Shown: positions 15,632-24,571, counted from the stretch's first letter. The stretch is 64,000 bases of DNA from Microbacterium sp. JZ31 (GCF_016805985.1 NZ_CP017661.1:62001-126000), one strand, 5' to 3'. Program-made: numbers and translations. Notes: generated by a model from the sequence alone, not told the origin.

Positions 15632-17074
15632 TCAGTCGCGGTCGGGGATCGACGCGTGCTCGACGTGCGGATGACGCGGGATCAGCAGCGACAGCAGGCA
15701 TGCCGCGACCGCGGCCCCGGCGCCGAGCCAGAAGCAGACGTCGAACGCGTCGTGCGTGGGAACCGGCGTGCCCTCGAAGTCGATCGTCATCGAGGCGAGC
15801 ACCGCCGCCATCACGGCCGACGCGATCGACGTGCCGAGCGAGCGGAACAGCGCGTTGATGCCGTTCGACGCGCCGGTCTCGTGGGAGGGGACGGCGCGCA
15901 TGATCAGCATCGGCATGGCCGCGAAGCTGAAGCCGACGCCCACGCCGATCAGGATGTTCGCCACGAGCAGGTGCCACACCTCGGTCGACCACAGCAGCAG
16001 GAACAGGTACGACACCGCGACCGCGCCGGTGCCGAACGCGAGCATGAAGCGCCCGCCGAGGGTGCGCTCGAGCCAGCCGGACAGCGGCGAGATGACCATC
16101 ATCACAAGGCCCGACGGCATCACGATCAGCGAGGTGACGAACAGAGTCTGCCCGAGGCCCGATCCGGACTCCACGGGGAGTTCGAGCAGCTGCGGCAGCG
16201 TCACGTTCGTGCCGAACAGCGCGAATCCCATCCCGATCGCGGCGAGGTTGGTGAACAGCACGGTCGGCCGCGCCGCGACGCGCAGGTCGAGCAGGGGCTC
16301 GGCGACCCGCAGCTGGTACCAGCCCCACAGCAGCAGGATCGCGAGCCCGCCGATGCCGGATCCGAGCGTGACGGGGGACAGCCAGCCCCAGTCGGCCCCG
16401 CGCGAGATGGCGAGCAGGAGGCCGACCAGGCCCGCCGCGAGACCTGCCGCGCCGACGAAGTCGAACCGGCCGCGCGTGCGCAGCGTGCTCGGCGGCACGA
16501 ACAGCGCGACGAGCACGAGGGCCACGACACCCAGCGCGGCGGCGAGCCAGAACAGCACGTGCCAGTCGAGGTGCTCGACGATCAGTGCGCTGGCGGGCAT
16601 GCCGACCGCGCCGCCCACGCCCATCGTGGCGCTCATGAGCGCGACCGCGGTGCCGAGATGCGCGGGCGGCAGCACGTCGCGCATGATCGCGATGCCGAGC
16701 GGGATCACGCCGGTCGTCGCGCCCTGCAGCGCGCGCCCCAGGATGACGCCGCCGATCCCGCCCGCCAGCGCGGCCACGACGGAGCCGAGGATCAGCGCGC
16801 CGATCAGCACCAGCACGATCCGGCGCTTGCCGTACATGTCGCCGAGCCGGCCCGAGATCGGCGTGGCGCAGGCCGCCACCAGCAGGGTGATCGTCACGAC
16901 CCACGCGGTGTCGTTGCGGTCCGCGTTCAGCAGATGCGGCAGCTCGGCCTGGATGGGCACGACGAGCGTGAACATGTAGGCCGAGCACAGGCCGGTGAAC
17001 GCCAGCACGGCGACCGTCAGCCACTTGGGGGTGGATCTCGTCAGCCGCCGTCTGTCGTCTCTCCCACCCATCAC
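15632..17074 (-). CDS. MFS multidrug exporter, DHA2 (EmrB/QacA) type
   Basis: A 480-residue transporter with about 14 hydrophobic segments. MFS motif A is seen in GRLGDMYGKRRIVLV (about 76-90) and motif C-like glycines in SATMGVGGAVGMPASALI. The long hydrophilic C-terminus ends HPHVEHASIPDRD. The 14-TM DHA2 family exports drugs and dyes by proton antiport; the substrate cannot be deduced. It is transcribed away from the glycosyltransferase gene. ATG 17074 and ATG 17071 are both possible. Confidence 0.9.
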   Translation of the reverse strand: MMGGRDDRRRLTRSTPKWLTVAVLAFTGLCSAYMFTLVVPIQAELPHLLNADRNDTAWVVTITLLVAACATPISGRLGDMYGKRRIVLVLIGALILGSVVAALAGGIGGVILGRALQGATTGVIPLGIAIMRDVLPPAHLGTAVALMSATMGVGGAVGMPASALIVEHLDWHVLFWLAAALGVVALVLVALFVPPSTLRTRGRFDFVGAAGLAAGLVGLLLAISRGADWGWLSPVTLGSGIGGLAILLLWGWYQLRVAEPLLDLRVAARPTVLFTNLAAIGMGFALFGTNVTLPQLLELPVESGSGLGQTLFVTSLIVMPSGLVMMVISPLSGWLERTLGGRFMLAFGTGAVAVSYLFLLLWSTEVWHLLVANILIGVGVGFSFAAMPMLIMRAVPSHETGASNGINALFRSLGTSIASAVMAAVLASMTIDFEGTPVPTHDAFDVCFWLGAGAAVAACLLSLLIPRHPHVEHASIPDRD

Positions 17075-17214
17075 TTCAGGCTATCTGCGCCGCGGAGGGT
17101 CGGGGCGCGCGTGCGGTGTCGCTCGCGCCCGCCGCGGCGTACCCTCGTCCCAGGTGTGCCGGGAAGCCTGGTCGGCGGCCGATCGCGAGCGCGGTCGGAC
17201 GGACGGAGGAGACC

Positions 17215-18456
17215 ATGCGCGTCCTGATCACGACCTTCGGCACCCGGGGTGACGTCCAGCCGTACGCGGCGCTCGCGCGCGCGCTCGTCGCGGCGGGGCA
17301 CGAGGCCCACCTCGCCATTCCCGCGGGATTCGAGGATCTGGCCGGGGAGGCCGCAGTCCATCCGGCGGGCTCCGAGATGCTGCGCGTCGTGCAGCAGGTG
17401 CTTCCCGAGCTCTCCGGTCCTCGCGACGCGCTCACGACACTGCGCGTCATGACCCGTGCCATGCGGGGGCAGATGCAGGAGACGTGGGACGCCGCACGGG
17501 AGGCGCGGCCGGATGTGGTCGTCTACCACCCGAAGAGTCTCGCGGGGCCCCACATCGCGCAGGCGCTGCGTGTTCCGGGCGTGCTGTCGATCCCCCTGCC
17601 GTTCTACACGCCGACCCGCGCGTTCCCGATGCCGTTCTTGGGCAATGCGTGGTTCGGCGCGCGGGGCAATCGCGCGACCTACGCGTTCACCCGCATCGCG
17701 ACCGTCATGTACGGGCGGATGATCAACGACTTCCGCGCGCGGGCCGGCCTCTCGAGCCGGACCGGGCGCTTCGCCGATCCGCTGCGCAACCCCGACGGAT
17801 CCGCGGTGCATGCGCTGTACCCGTACAGCCGACACGTCGTGCCCGTGCCCGCCGACTATCCGGACACGGCGCACGTGACCGGGTACTGGTTCCTGGACGC
17901 ACCGGAATGGGAGATGCCCGAGCGGCTGGCGCGCTTCCTCGATGCGGGCGAGCCGCCCGTGTACCTCGGGTTCGGTTCGATGGGATTCGGCAGAGGCGCA
18001 CGCGAGCGGCGGGACGCGATTCTGGAGGCGCTGTCGCAGACGGGCCTGCGCGGCGTGATCGCCACCGGCTGGGGCGGGATCGCCGGGGCGGATGCGTCGT
18101 CCGACGACGTGCTGGTGATCGACGCCGCCCCGCACGACCGGATCTTCCCGTCGATGCGAGCGGTGGTGCACCACGGCGGTGCGGGATCGACCGCCGCGGG
18201 TCTACGCGCCGGTCGTCCCACGCTCGTCGTCCCGTTCCTCGGAGATCAGCCCTTCTGGGGTGCGCGCGTGCATGCGCTGGGCGCCGGCCCGGAGCCGATC
18301 GCCCCCCGGCGCCTCGCCTCGCTCCTCGCGACGCGTCTCGAGCAGCTCACGACCGATCCTTCGTATGCGCGACGTGCGGAGGAGCTCGGCGCCGCGATCC
18401 GTGCCGAGGACGGCCTCGGCGGCGCGGTCCGCGTGCTGGAGGACATCGCGGGCTGA
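17215..18456 (+). CDS. GT1-family glycosyltransferase (sterol glucosyltransferase/UGT-like)
   Basis: A 413-residue GT-B fold enzyme. The N-terminal domain begins MRVLITTFGTRGDVQPYAAL, the hallmark of the bacterial and fungal sterol-glucosyltransferase group. The C-terminal donor site carries HHGGAGSTAAGLRAGRPTL and PFLGDQPFWGARV (about 320-358). The likely donor is UDP- or dTDP-glucose; the acceptor could be a lipid, a carotenoid or a macrolide. GGAGGAG stands 4 bases before ATG 17215. TACCCT at about 17149 may be the -10 box. The gene is alone, closed by a strong hairpin. Confidence 0.88.
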   Translation: MRVLITTFGTRGDVQPYAALARALVAAGHEAHLAIPAGFEDLAGEAAVHPAGSEMLRVVQQVLPELSGPRDALTTLRVMTRAMRGQMQETWDAAREARPDVVVYHPKSLAGPHIAQALRVPGVLSIPLPFYTPTRAFPMPFLGNAWFGARGNRATYAFTRIATVMYGRMINDFRARAGLSSRTGRFADPLRNPDGSAVHALYPYSRHVVPVPADYPDTAHVTGYWFLDAPEWEMPERLARFLDAGEPPVYLGFGSMGFGRGARERRDAILEALSQTGLRGVIATGWGGIAGADASSDDVLVIDAAPHDRIFPSMRAVVHHGGAGSTAAGLRAGRPTLVVPFLGDQPFWGARVHALGAGPEPIAPRRLASLLATRLEQLTTDPSYARRAEELGAAIRAEDGLGGAVRVLEDIAG

Positions 18457-18462
18457 ATCGCG

Positions 18463-18490
18463 ACGCCCGCCCCGGGAGCGGGGCGGGCGT
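18463..18490 (+). terminator. Terminator hairpin after the glycosyltransferase
   Basis: Perfect 11-bp stem: ACGCCCGCCCC (18463-18473), 6-base loop, GGGGCGGGCGT (18480-18490). No T-run follows, as is common in high-GC actinobacteria. Confidence 0.75.
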
Positions 18491-18523
18491 GCGACCGCCG
18501 CGGAAAGCCACCAGACTGATCCC

Positions 18524-19216
18524 ATGCGAACGATCCGCGATCTCGACACCGTAGAGCTCATCATCCAGGCGCAGGAACTGCTCGACTCGCTGCGTCGCTC
18601 GGAGCGGACGATCGACGCCGGCACGCTGCGCGCGCTGCAGCAGTCGGGCAACTACGTCGTCGGCATCTTCGAGAACGAGGACGGCCGCGAGCGCATGGTG
18701 GGCGCGTCCATCGCGTTCTTCGGGGTGCCCGCGCGGCGCACGATGCACTCCCACATCACGGCGCTGCTGCCGGAGTACCGGGGCCGCGGCTGGGGCCGCG
18801 AGCTCAAGGAGCACCAGCGACAGTGGGCGTTCTCGCGCGAGGTCGGCAACATCACGTGGACCTTCGATCCGCTCGTCGCCCGCAACGCGCACTTCTTCCT
18901 GACCGTGCTCGGCGCGCGCGTGACCGGCTACGCGGTCAACCAGTACGGGATCTTCGGCGGCGGCGACGCGGGCGACGAGAGCGACCGCCTCGATGTGGAG
19001 TGGGCGCTCGCCGACATCGCGAAGCCGCCGGCGGAGGACGCGGTCGTCGCGACGGTCGAGATCCCGGGCGACATCGAGACCATGCGCGTCGAAGAGCCGG
19101 CCGCCGCGCACGAGTGGCGCACGGCGCTGCGCGGCCGGATCGAGGAGCAGCTCGCGCGCGGTCTGAGGATCGCGGGCTTCGATGCCGCCCGCGGCTACCT
19201 GTTCGTGCAGGCCTGA
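18524..19216 (+). CDS. GNAT-family acetyltransferase
   Basis: A 230-residue protein with a GNAT core. SHITALLPEYRGRGWGRELKEHQRQWA (about 76-102) contains the Q/RxxGxG/A acetyl-CoA loop as RGRGWG. WTFDPLVARNAHFFLTVLGAR follows, a pattern of predicted acyltransferases related to chorismate synthase-associated GNATs. The acceptor is unknown. ATG 18524 follows CAGACT by 6 bases, so it may be leaderless. The next gene begins 4 bases after the stop. Confidence 0.85.
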   Translation: MRTIRDLDTVELIIQAQELLDSLRRSERTIDAGTLRALQQSGNYVVGIFENEDGRERMVGASIAFFGVPARRTMHSHITALLPEYRGRGWGRELKEHQRQWAFSREVGNITWTFDPLVARNAHFFLTVLGARVTGYAVNQYGIFGGGDAGDESDRLDVEWALADIAKPPAEDAVVATVEIPGDIETMRVEEPAAAHEWRTALRGRIEEQLARGLRIAGFDAARGYLFVQA

Positions 19217-19220
19217 CGTC

Positions 19221-19622
19221 ATGGCGGCCCTGCCCGCCGACTGGATCCCGCACCGCCGCGGCACGGACCGCGAGCTGATCGGGTGGATCCGCCCCGAGGG
19301 CGACGACTGGGTCGCCGTGTCGCTGTTCGGCGCGGACGTCAGCGGCCCGCTGGAGTGGGTCGAGGCGGAGGACGCGCTCGAGGAGGTCGGCCTGTCGTGG
19401 CTCGCCGAGCCGTGGATGCTCGAGCGCGACGCGGCGGATCCGATCCGCGTGCGCATCGTGGACGTCTCGCCGGCCTCGCCCGACGGGCGCGCGGGGCGCG
19501 TCGTCGTCAAGACCGAGGACTTCGGCGCGGTGGACGCGCCGGACGAGACCCTCGAGCTGCCCTGGCCGCCGTCCGGCCTGCGTCCGATGCGTCCCGACGA
19601 GGGCATCTCGCCCTGGGGCTGA
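19221..19622 (+). CDS. Conserved hypothetical protein (133 aa)
   Basis: An acidic 133-residue protein without membrane segments or a domain that I recognise. It has alternating strands (DDWVAVSLFGADVSG, RIRVRIVDVSP-like, RVVVKTEDF) and a Pro-rich end (LPWPPSGLRPMRPDE). ATG 19221 lies 4 bases after the GNAT stop, so the two are cotranscribed. It resembles short actinobacterial proteins of unknown function, and I assign no role. Confidence 0.75.
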   Translation: MAALPADWIPHRRGTDRELIGWIRPEGDDWVAVSLFGADVSGPLEWVEAEDALEEVGLSWLAEPWMLERDAADPIRVRIVDVSPASPDGRAGRVVVKTEDFGAVDAPDETLELPWPPSGLRPMRPDEGISPWG

Positions 19623-19636
19623 GCGCCCCGCACGTC

Positions 19637-19655
19637 GGCGCCGGTCCCCGGCGCC
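19637..19655. terminator. Bidirectional terminator hairpin
   Basis: GGCGCCGG (19637-19644), TCC loop, CCGGCGCC (19648-19655): a perfect 8-bp stem between two converging genes. Confidence 0.7.
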
Positions 19656-19667
19656 CCTCGGCCGGTC

Positions 19668-20453
19668 TCAGGCGAGCGCGTCGAGGAAGGGTCGGGGGTC
19701 CGGCGACGCGGCCGTGCCGTGGAAGGCGACCGCGTCCGCGCCGGCGGCCGCCAGCTCCTCGGCCCGCGACAGCAGCGTTCCCCGCAGGTCGGTGCCGGTC
19801 GGATCGACCTCGGCGTACGTGATCACGCGGGCGCGCCCCTCTCGCCCGGACGCCGCGCGCCCCTCATCGACGATCGCGCGGGCCGCGCGCAGCCCGTCGA
19901 GGTCCTCCTCGCCCGTCAGCAGGACGCCGTCCGCGAGTTCGCCCGCGAGGCGCAGCGTCTTGGGCCGGGTGGCGCCGAGCACGAGCTCGGGCGCCGTCTG
20001 CGGCGGCCAGTCGAGCGCGACGCCGTCCAGCTTCACGTAGCGTCCCTCGACATCCACGGTCTCGCCCGCGAGCAGTGCGCGCACCGCGGTCGTGTACTCG
20101 CGCAGCAGGGTCAGGGGCGACTCGGCCCGTGCGCCGACCTTGCCCATCCAGTCGAGCACGCCGTGACCGAGGCCCGCGACGAGCCGCCCGGGCGCGATGC
20201 GCTCGAGCGTGGCGAGCTCCATCGCCGCGAGCGCGGGGTTGCGGAGCGGAACCGGCAGCAGGCCGATGCCGACGGTGACGCGATCGCTCCAGGCGAGCGC
20301 GGCGGCCGCGGTCGAGATGCCGCCCTCGAGGAAGCAGTCCTCCCACAGCCACAGCTCGGCGGCGCCCGATTCATCGACCGCGGTCACGATCTCGCGCAGC
20401 GCCTCGGGCGGCGACTGCGGACGGAACACGACACCCATGACGGGAAGGCTCAT
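19668..20453 (-). CDS. LLM-class (luciferase-like) flavin-dependent oxidoreductase
   Basis: A 261-residue TIM-barrel protein of the bacterial luciferase/F420 oxidoreductase superfamily. Marks: SGAAELWLWEDCF, VTVGIGLLPVPLRNP, TLERIAPGRLVAGLGHG and ELVLGATRPKTLRLAGELADGVLL. Actinobacterial members use FMN or F420; which is used here cannot be read. It is short for the class (usually about 280-340). The GrpB gene lies 41 bases upstream on the same strand. Confidence 0.88.
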   Translation of the reverse strand: MSLPVMGVVFRPQSPPEALREIVTAVDESGAAELWLWEDCFLEGGISTAAAALAWSDRVTVGIGLLPVPLRNPALAAMELATLERIAPGRLVAGLGHGVLDWMGKVGARAESPLTLLREYTTAVRALLAGETVDVEGRYVKLDGVALDWPPQTAPELVLGATRPKTLRLAGELADGVLLTGEEDLDGLRAARAIVDEGRAASGREGRARVITYAEVDPTGTDLRGTLLSRAEELAAAGADAVAFHGTAASPDPRPFLDALA

Positions 20454-20494
20454 GCGGTCATCCTGTCATCGGCCGCCGACATCGCGCACGCCCG

Positions 20495-21103
20495 TCAGGC
20501 GAGGCCGGCGTCCCGAAAGGCGCGCTCGTAGATCTCCCGGATCGCGGCGGACTTGCGGGCGTTGTACTGCATCACGGTCTCCGCGCGCGCGTTCGCCGCC
20601 GCGGCGGCCTCGCGCTTGGCCGTCGCGTACCGCTGCCGGTCCGCCGCGTCGCGGCGCAGGTGGTCGCGGAAGATCCGGTGCCTCCACGGCTCCGGCGCGT
20701 CCGGGCCGAACACGTGCAGGTTGGTCAGCGGGTCCCACAGCTTCAGGCAGCGGTGCTCGTGCCACCAGGGCTCGCGCACCCGCAGTTCGAACCCGGCGTC
20801 CTCGAGCGGTGGCAGCCATGCACCCTCCTCCGACGGATCCGCGACGATCAGGTCGATGTCGATGATCGGCTTCGCGGGCAGCCCCGGGACCGATGTGGAG
20901 CCGACGTGCTCGAGCTGCAGCACCCGGCCGCCGAGGGCCCGGCGCACCAGGTTCGCGATCCGCTCGTAGCGCTCGGGCCACGCGGGATCCGGCTCCGCGA
21001 TCTCGACGTCGCCGTGCCGCTCCTCCGAGCCGTGCACCCAGGGGCTGGCGCCGGGCGGGGGCGGGCTGTCGGAGAACGTGGCGATGTCGCGTGCGCTCGG
21101 CAT
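20495..21103 (-). CDS. GrpB/UPF0157 nucleotidyltransferase-fold protein
   Basis: A 202-residue protein. Residues about 30-190 match the GrpB (UPF0157) family: VEIAEPDPAWPERYERI, then QLEHVGSTSVPGLPAKPIIDIDLIV with the GS...DxD catalytic pattern of nucleotidyltransferases, and NLHVFGPDAPEPWRHRIFRDHLR. Family function is not settled; some members are fused to CoaE. The N-terminal 27 residues are not part of the fold. A shared transcript with the LLM gene is plausible. Confidence 0.9.
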   Translation of the reverse strand: MPSARDIATFSDSPPPPGASPWVHGSEERHGDVEIAEPDPAWPERYERIANLVRRALGGRVLQLEHVGSTSVPGLPAKPIIDIDLIVADPSEEGAWLPPLEDAGFELRVREPWWHEHRCLKLWDPLTNLHVFGPDAPEPWRHRIFRDHLRRDAADRQRYATAKREAAAAANARAETVMQYNARKSAAIREIYERAFRDAGLA

Positions 21104-21165
21104 CCGGTCACTGTAGCGCCGCCGTGGAGGGCCCGGGCGGAATCGATCGTGCGGCCCGGTCGGGA

Positions 21166-21194
21166 CCGGGGCGACGGCTGAGCCGCCGCCCCGG
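21166..21194 (-). terminator. Terminator hairpin after erm
   Basis: CCGGGGCG-A-CGGC (21166-21178), TGA loop, GCCG-C-CGCCCCGG (21182-21194): 12 base pairs with one mismatch, 15 bases beyond the erm stop in the leftward direction. Confidence 0.75.
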
Positions 21195-21208
21195 CAGCGC
21201 GCCGCCCC

Positions 21209-21967
21209 TCATCGCAGGGCGGCCCACAGCCCCGCCCACTGCTCGGGGCGCAGATCCCGCGGGAGGGCGCCGGAAGCGATGCCGACGTGCTGGAGCGCGC
21301 GGCGCACGGCCGCCGCATCCGTGCGCGTCGCGCGCTGGACGACCCGGCCGAGAGAACCGCCCGAGCCGGTGAAGACCGCGGCCACGAACCGCTCGTAGGC
21401 GCGGCGCTGCGCGACGGGAACCAGGGGCGAACCGCGACGAGTGATGCGCAGCACCCCGCCGTCGACCGCGGGCCGCGGCGTGAAGCAGGACGCGGGCACG
21501 CGGCCGTGCAGCTCGAACGAGAACCACGGCGCGGCCTGCGCGGTCATCATCGTGCCGCCGCCCACGCCCGCCCGCTTCCGGGCGACCTCCCACTGAGTCA
21601 GCAGCACCGCGTGCCGCCAGCCGGGGGAGGTGAGCACGCGCTTCAGGATCGGGGTCGTGAGGTGGAACGGGACGTTCCCGACGATCACCGCGGCGTCCAG
21701 CGGATGGCGCAGCGCGTCGGCGTGCAGGACGCGCACGTCCGGCAGCGCACGGCGCAGCCGGTGCACGCGATGCTCGTCGATGTCGATCGCCGTGAGGGGC
21801 CGCCGCAGGGCGGCGAGCGGGCGGGTCAGGGCGCCGTCGCCGGCGCCGATCTCGAGGACCGCTCCGTCGGTCGAGGCGACGAGCGCCGTGATCCGGGCGA
21901 TCGTCGGGCGGTGGTGAAGGAAGTTCTGGCCGAGTTCGTGACGGCCGCCGTGCAGAGAACGAGGCAT
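21209..21967 (-). CDS. erm: Erm-family 23S rRNA (adenine-N6)-methyltransferase
   Basis: A 252-residue SAM-dependent enzyme expected to methylate A2058 of 23S rRNA and give macrolide-lincosamide-streptogramin B resistance. MPRSLHGGRHELGQNFL is the actinobacterial Erm N-terminus. SAM motif I is LEIGAGDGALT (38-48), and the catalytic NVPFHLTTPILKR block is at 98-110. It is distinct from KsgA/RsmA, which is longer and lacks this N-terminus. ATG 21967 follows GGAG by 8 bases; that site is sequestered in a hairpin (see 21968-21999). A leader peptide ORF lies upstream. Confidence 0.9.
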   Translation of the reverse strand: MPRSLHGGRHELGQNFLHHRPTIARITALVASTDGAVLEIGAGDGALTRPLAALRRPLTAIDIDEHRVHRLRRALPDVRVLHADALRHPLDAAVIVGNVPFHLTTPILKRVLTSPGWRHAVLLTQWEVARKRAGVGGGTMMTAQAAPWFSFELHGRVPASCFTPRPAVDGGVLRITRRGSPLVPVAQRRAYERFVAAVFTGSGGSLGRVVQRATRTDAAAVRRALQHVGIASGALPRDLRPEQWAGLWAALR

Positions 21968-21999
21968 GGGTGCGCTCCAGGGATGGTGTCGGAGCACCC
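21968..21999 (-). promoter_or_regulatory. Hairpin hiding the erm ribosome binding site
   Basis: In the erm transcript GGGTGCTCC (21999-21991) can pair with GGAGCGCACCC (21978-21968): 9 base pairs with a 2-base bulge and a 12-base loop. The paired 3' arm contains the GGAG ribosome binding site and ends directly before the ATG. This is the arrangement expected for translational attenuation. Confidence 0.7.
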
Positions 22000-22039
22000 C
22001 GGCGGCAGGGCGTACCCGGGAGGGCGCGCGGCAGCTGCT

Positions 22040-22069
22040 CGTCCGAGGTGCGGAATCCTCGGGCGGACG
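22040..22069 (-). promoter_or_regulatory. Second stem-loop in the erm leader
   Basis: CCTCGGACG (transcript sense, 22048-22040) is complementary to CGTCC plus CGAGG (22069-22057) with a 4-base bulge and an 8-base loop. It lies between the leader peptide ORF and the hairpin over the erm start and may be part of the refolding set. Confidence 0.55.
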
Positions 22070-22102
22070 GCGCGCGTGATCGTGTTCCGGATCGCGGCGC
22101 CG

Positions 22103-22144
22103 TCAGGCGCGGCGGTCCCGGAAGGTGAAGAAGAGGCGCCCCAT
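22103..22144 (-). CDS. Erm leader peptide, MGRLFFTFRDRRA
   Basis: A 13-residue ORF, 135 bases upstream of the erm start on the same transcript. It encodes MGRLFFTFRDRRA. R9-D10-R11 is a basic-X-basic (+X+) motif, the type known to make ribosomes stall with a bound macrolide in ErmDL-like leaders. Stalling here would free the downstream hairpin that covers the erm start. A pairing just after the stop (GCGCC/GGCGC) overlaps the last codons. The match in position, size and motif to known erm leaders is strong; function is inferred. Confidence 0.75.
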   Translation of the reverse strand: MGRLFFTFRDRRA

Positions 22145-22177
22145 CCCGGGCGCAGTGACGATCGTTCCCACGCAGCC

Positions 22178-22183
22178 ACCGTA
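22178..22183 (-). promoter_or_regulatory. Candidate -10 box of the erm transcript
   Basis: Read leftward, TACGGT lies 33 bases before the leader peptide ATG and gives an untranslated 5' end of about 27 bases. Between this and glyS (22184-22334) I see no gene; the stretch must hold the divergent erm and glyS promoters. Confidence 0.45.
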
Positions 22184-22334
22184 TCCGATCCCCTTCCGGC
22201 ACGTCGAGCCTGCGGCGGGGCACTGCCGCACGACCGCCGGACGCGGGCCGCACACGAACTAGGATTGAGGCATCCGCGCGGCGCCTTCGGCGATCCCGCG
22301 CGCCGTTCCCGCCCTCCCGACCATTGGAGCCACC

Positions 22335-23720
22335 GTGGCCGAGCCCTCCCGCCTCGATAAGGTCATCAGCCTCGCCCGCCATCGCGGGTTCGTCTTCCAG
22401 GCGGGAGAGATCTACGGCGGATCGCGGTCGGCATGGGACTACGGGCCGCTCGGCACCGAGCTCAAGGAGAACATCCGCCGCCAGTGGTGGCAGACGTTCG
22501 TGCGCGGCCGCGGCGACATGGTCGGCCTCGACTCGTCGATCATCCTGCCGTCCAAGGTGTGGGAGGCGTCGGGCCACGTCGCGACGTTCACCGACCCGCT
22601 CGTCGAGTGCCTGCACTGCCACAAGCGCCACCGCGAGGACCACCTGATCGAGGCGTACGCGGAGAAGAAGGGTCGCCAGCCCGAGAACGGGATGGCGGAC
22701 ATCGCGTGCCCCGACTGCGGCACGCGCGGCCAGTGGACCGAGCCCCGGTCGTTCTCCGGTCTCGTGAAGACCTACCTCGGCGTGGTCGACGACGAGTCGA
22801 GCCTGTACTACCTGCGCCCCGAGACTGCCCAGGGCATCTTCGTGAACTTCGCGAACGTGCTGACCGCCGCCCGCAAGAAGCCGCCGTTCGGCGTGGGCCA
22901 GGTCGGCAAGGCGTTCCGCAACGAGATCACGCCCGGCAACTTCATCTTCCGCACGCGCGAGTTCGAGCAGATGGAGATCGAGTACTTCGTGCCGCCGGCC
23001 GACGCGGCCGAGTGGTTCGACCACTGGGTCGAGGCGTGCTGGAGCTGGTTCATCGACCTCGGCATCGACCCGGTCAACATGCGCAAGCTCGACATCCCCG
23101 ACGGGGAGCGGGCGCACTACTCCGACCGCACGATCGACGTCGAGTACGACTTCGGCTTCCCCGGCAAGGGCTGGGGCGAGCTGATGGGCATCGCCAACCG
23201 CACCGACTTCGATCTGAAGAACCACATCGAGGCATCCGGCGGCAACCTGTCGTACTTCGACCAGGCCTCCGGCGAGAAGTACGTCCCGTACGTGATCGAG
23301 CCCTCGTTCGGTCTCACCCGCTCGATGATGGCGTTCCTGATCGACGCGTACACGGAGGAGGAGGTGCCGAACGCCAAGGGCGGCACCGACACCCGCACGG
23401 TGCTGAAGCTCGACCCGCGGCTCGCGCCCGTGAAGGTCGCCGTGCTGCCGCTGTCGCGCAACGAGCGCCTGTCGCCGCTCGCGCGGGAGGTGGCCGACGA
23501 CCTGCGCGGCACCTGGAACGTCGACTTCGACGACGCGGGCGCGATCGGCCGCCGCTACCGCCGCCAGGACGAGATCGGCACGCCGCTGTGCGTCACGATC
23601 GACTTCGACTCCCTCGACGACCGCGCCGTCACGGTGCGCGACCGCGACACGATGGGCCAGGAGCGCGTGCCGCTCGAGGGCCTGCGCGCGTACCTCGCCG
23701 AGCGCCTGCGCGGCGCCTGA
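22335..23720 (+). CDS. glyS: Glycyl-tRNA synthetase (class II, dimeric type)
   Basis: A 461-residue enzyme that charges tRNA-Gly. Class II signatures: [17 protein letters not shown] (about 24-40), [21 protein letters not shown] (motif 2, about 193-213), and near the end the motif-3-like [18 protein letters not shown] Cys-x2-Cys pair (CLHCHKRH) and a second (CPDCGTRG) at about 95-140 look like a metal ribbon. GTG 22335 follows TTGGAG. It stands alone, divergent from erm. Confidence 0.97.
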   Translation: MAEPSRLDKVISLARHRGFVFQAGEIYGGSRSAWDYGPLGTELKENIRRQWWQTFVRGRGDMVGLDSSIILPSKVWEASGHVATFTDPLVECLHCHKRHREDHLIEAYAEKKGRQPENGMADIACPDCGTRGQWTEPRSFSGLVKTYLGVVDDESSLYYLRPETAQGIFVNFANVLTAARKKPPFGVGQVGKAFRNEITPGNFIFRTREFEQMEIEYFVPPADAAEWFDHWVEACWSWFIDLGIDPVNMRKLDIPDGERAHYSDRTIDVEYDFGFPGKGWGELMGIANRTDFDLKNHIEASGGNLSYFDQASGEKYVPYVIEPSFGLTRSMMAFLIDAYTEEEVPNAKGGTDTRTVLKLDPRLAPVKVAVLPLSRNERLSPLAREVADDLRGTWNVDFDDAGAIGRRYRRQDEIGTPLCVTIDFDSLDDRAVTVRDRDTMGQERVPLEGLRAYLAERLRGA

Positions 23721-23741
23721 CGCGCCTCGCCTCGTCCGCCA

Positions 23742-23758
23742 CGGCGGCCGGGCCGCCG
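23742..23758 (+). terminator. Possible terminator hairpin after glyS
   Basis: CGGCGGC (23742-23748), CGG loop, GCCGCCG (23752-23758), 22 bases past the glyS stop. A short but GC-perfect stem. Confidence 0.5.
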
Positions 23759-23908
23759 CACCGCGCGGTTCAGCGCGGCTCAGGGATGGCTGAAGATTCC
23801 CTCAAGCCCCGGCTCGGCGGGACGTTCCTGCGTGATCGGCACGCGGTCGGCGAGTAGGGTCGCGGGGTGGGGGAGGGATCCCGCGCGCCCACCTAGGACG
23901 AACAGCCG

Positions 23909-24541
23909 ATGACCTCAGCACTGGACTTCACCACCCCGCTCACCAACCGGGGCCCCCGCCTGTCGGATCTCGCCTTCGAGCGGATCGCCGATGCGATCGT
24001 CACGGGCGTGCTGGCGCCGGGCGAGGTGCTGCGCGACCACGCGCTGGCCCAGCAGCTCGGCGTCTCCCGCATGCCTGTCCGTGAGGCGCTGCAGCGCCTC
24101 GAGCGGGCGGGCCTCGTCGAGACCGCCGCGAGCCGCTACACCCGTGTCACGGTGTTCACACCCGCGCGCATCGCGGCCGGCATCGAGTACTCCGGCCTGC
24201 TCTACGGCTCGGCGATGCGGCTCGCCGTGACCCGGATGACCGACGAGCAGCAGTCGCGTGCGGTCGCGCTGCTCGACGAGCTGGCCGGCGAGGAGACCGC
24301 GACGGGCTGCCTCACGGTCATGAGCGCGCTCTACGACCTCGCGCTCACCGCCTCGGACAACGAGGTGCTGCAGCGGCGCAGCGACGTCGCGTACATGATC
24401 GCCCGCATCGCGCATGCGCTCCCGGGCGAGGACGTCGTGCGGCCGATCCAGCGCGAGCGCCCGCACCTGCGCGATGCGCTCGACGCACGCGACGCCGATG
24501 CGGCCGAGAACGCGGTGCGCCGCATCCACGGCATCGCCTGA
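23909..24541 (+). CDS. GntR-family regulator (FadR/FCD-like)
   Basis: A 210-residue regulator. The N-terminal GntR winged helix (about 18-85) shows LAFERIADAIVTGVLAPGEVLRD and LGVSRMPVREALQRLERAGLVE. The C-terminal helical domain (about 90-205) fits FCD but is on the short side. Target genes are not evident, as neighbours are glyS and a repair protein. TAGGGT at about 23854 is a plausible -10 box. Confidence 0.88.
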   Translation: MTSALDFTTPLTNRGPRLSDLAFERIADAIVTGVLAPGEVLRDHALAQQLGVSRMPVREALQRLERAGLVETAASRYTRVTVFTPARIAAGIEYSGLLYGSAMRLAVTRMTDEQQSRAVALLDELAGEETATGCLTVMSALYDLALTASDNEVLQRRSDVAYMIARIAHALPGEDVVRPIQRERPHLRDALDARDADAAENAVRRIHGIA

Positions 24542-24571
24542 TCCGCGACCGTCAGGATGTGACGGTGACCG

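Noticed and set aside
21209..21967. KsgA/RsmA 16S rRNA dimethyltransferase instead of Erm
   Set aside because: The N-terminus (SLHGGRHELGQNFL), the NVPFHLTTP block, the length and the leader-peptide attenuator all fit Erm.
21108..23225. A leftward 705-codon frame running through the erm region and antisense to glyS
   Set aside because: It reads erm in a wrong frame and glyS antisense; neither half resembles a protein.
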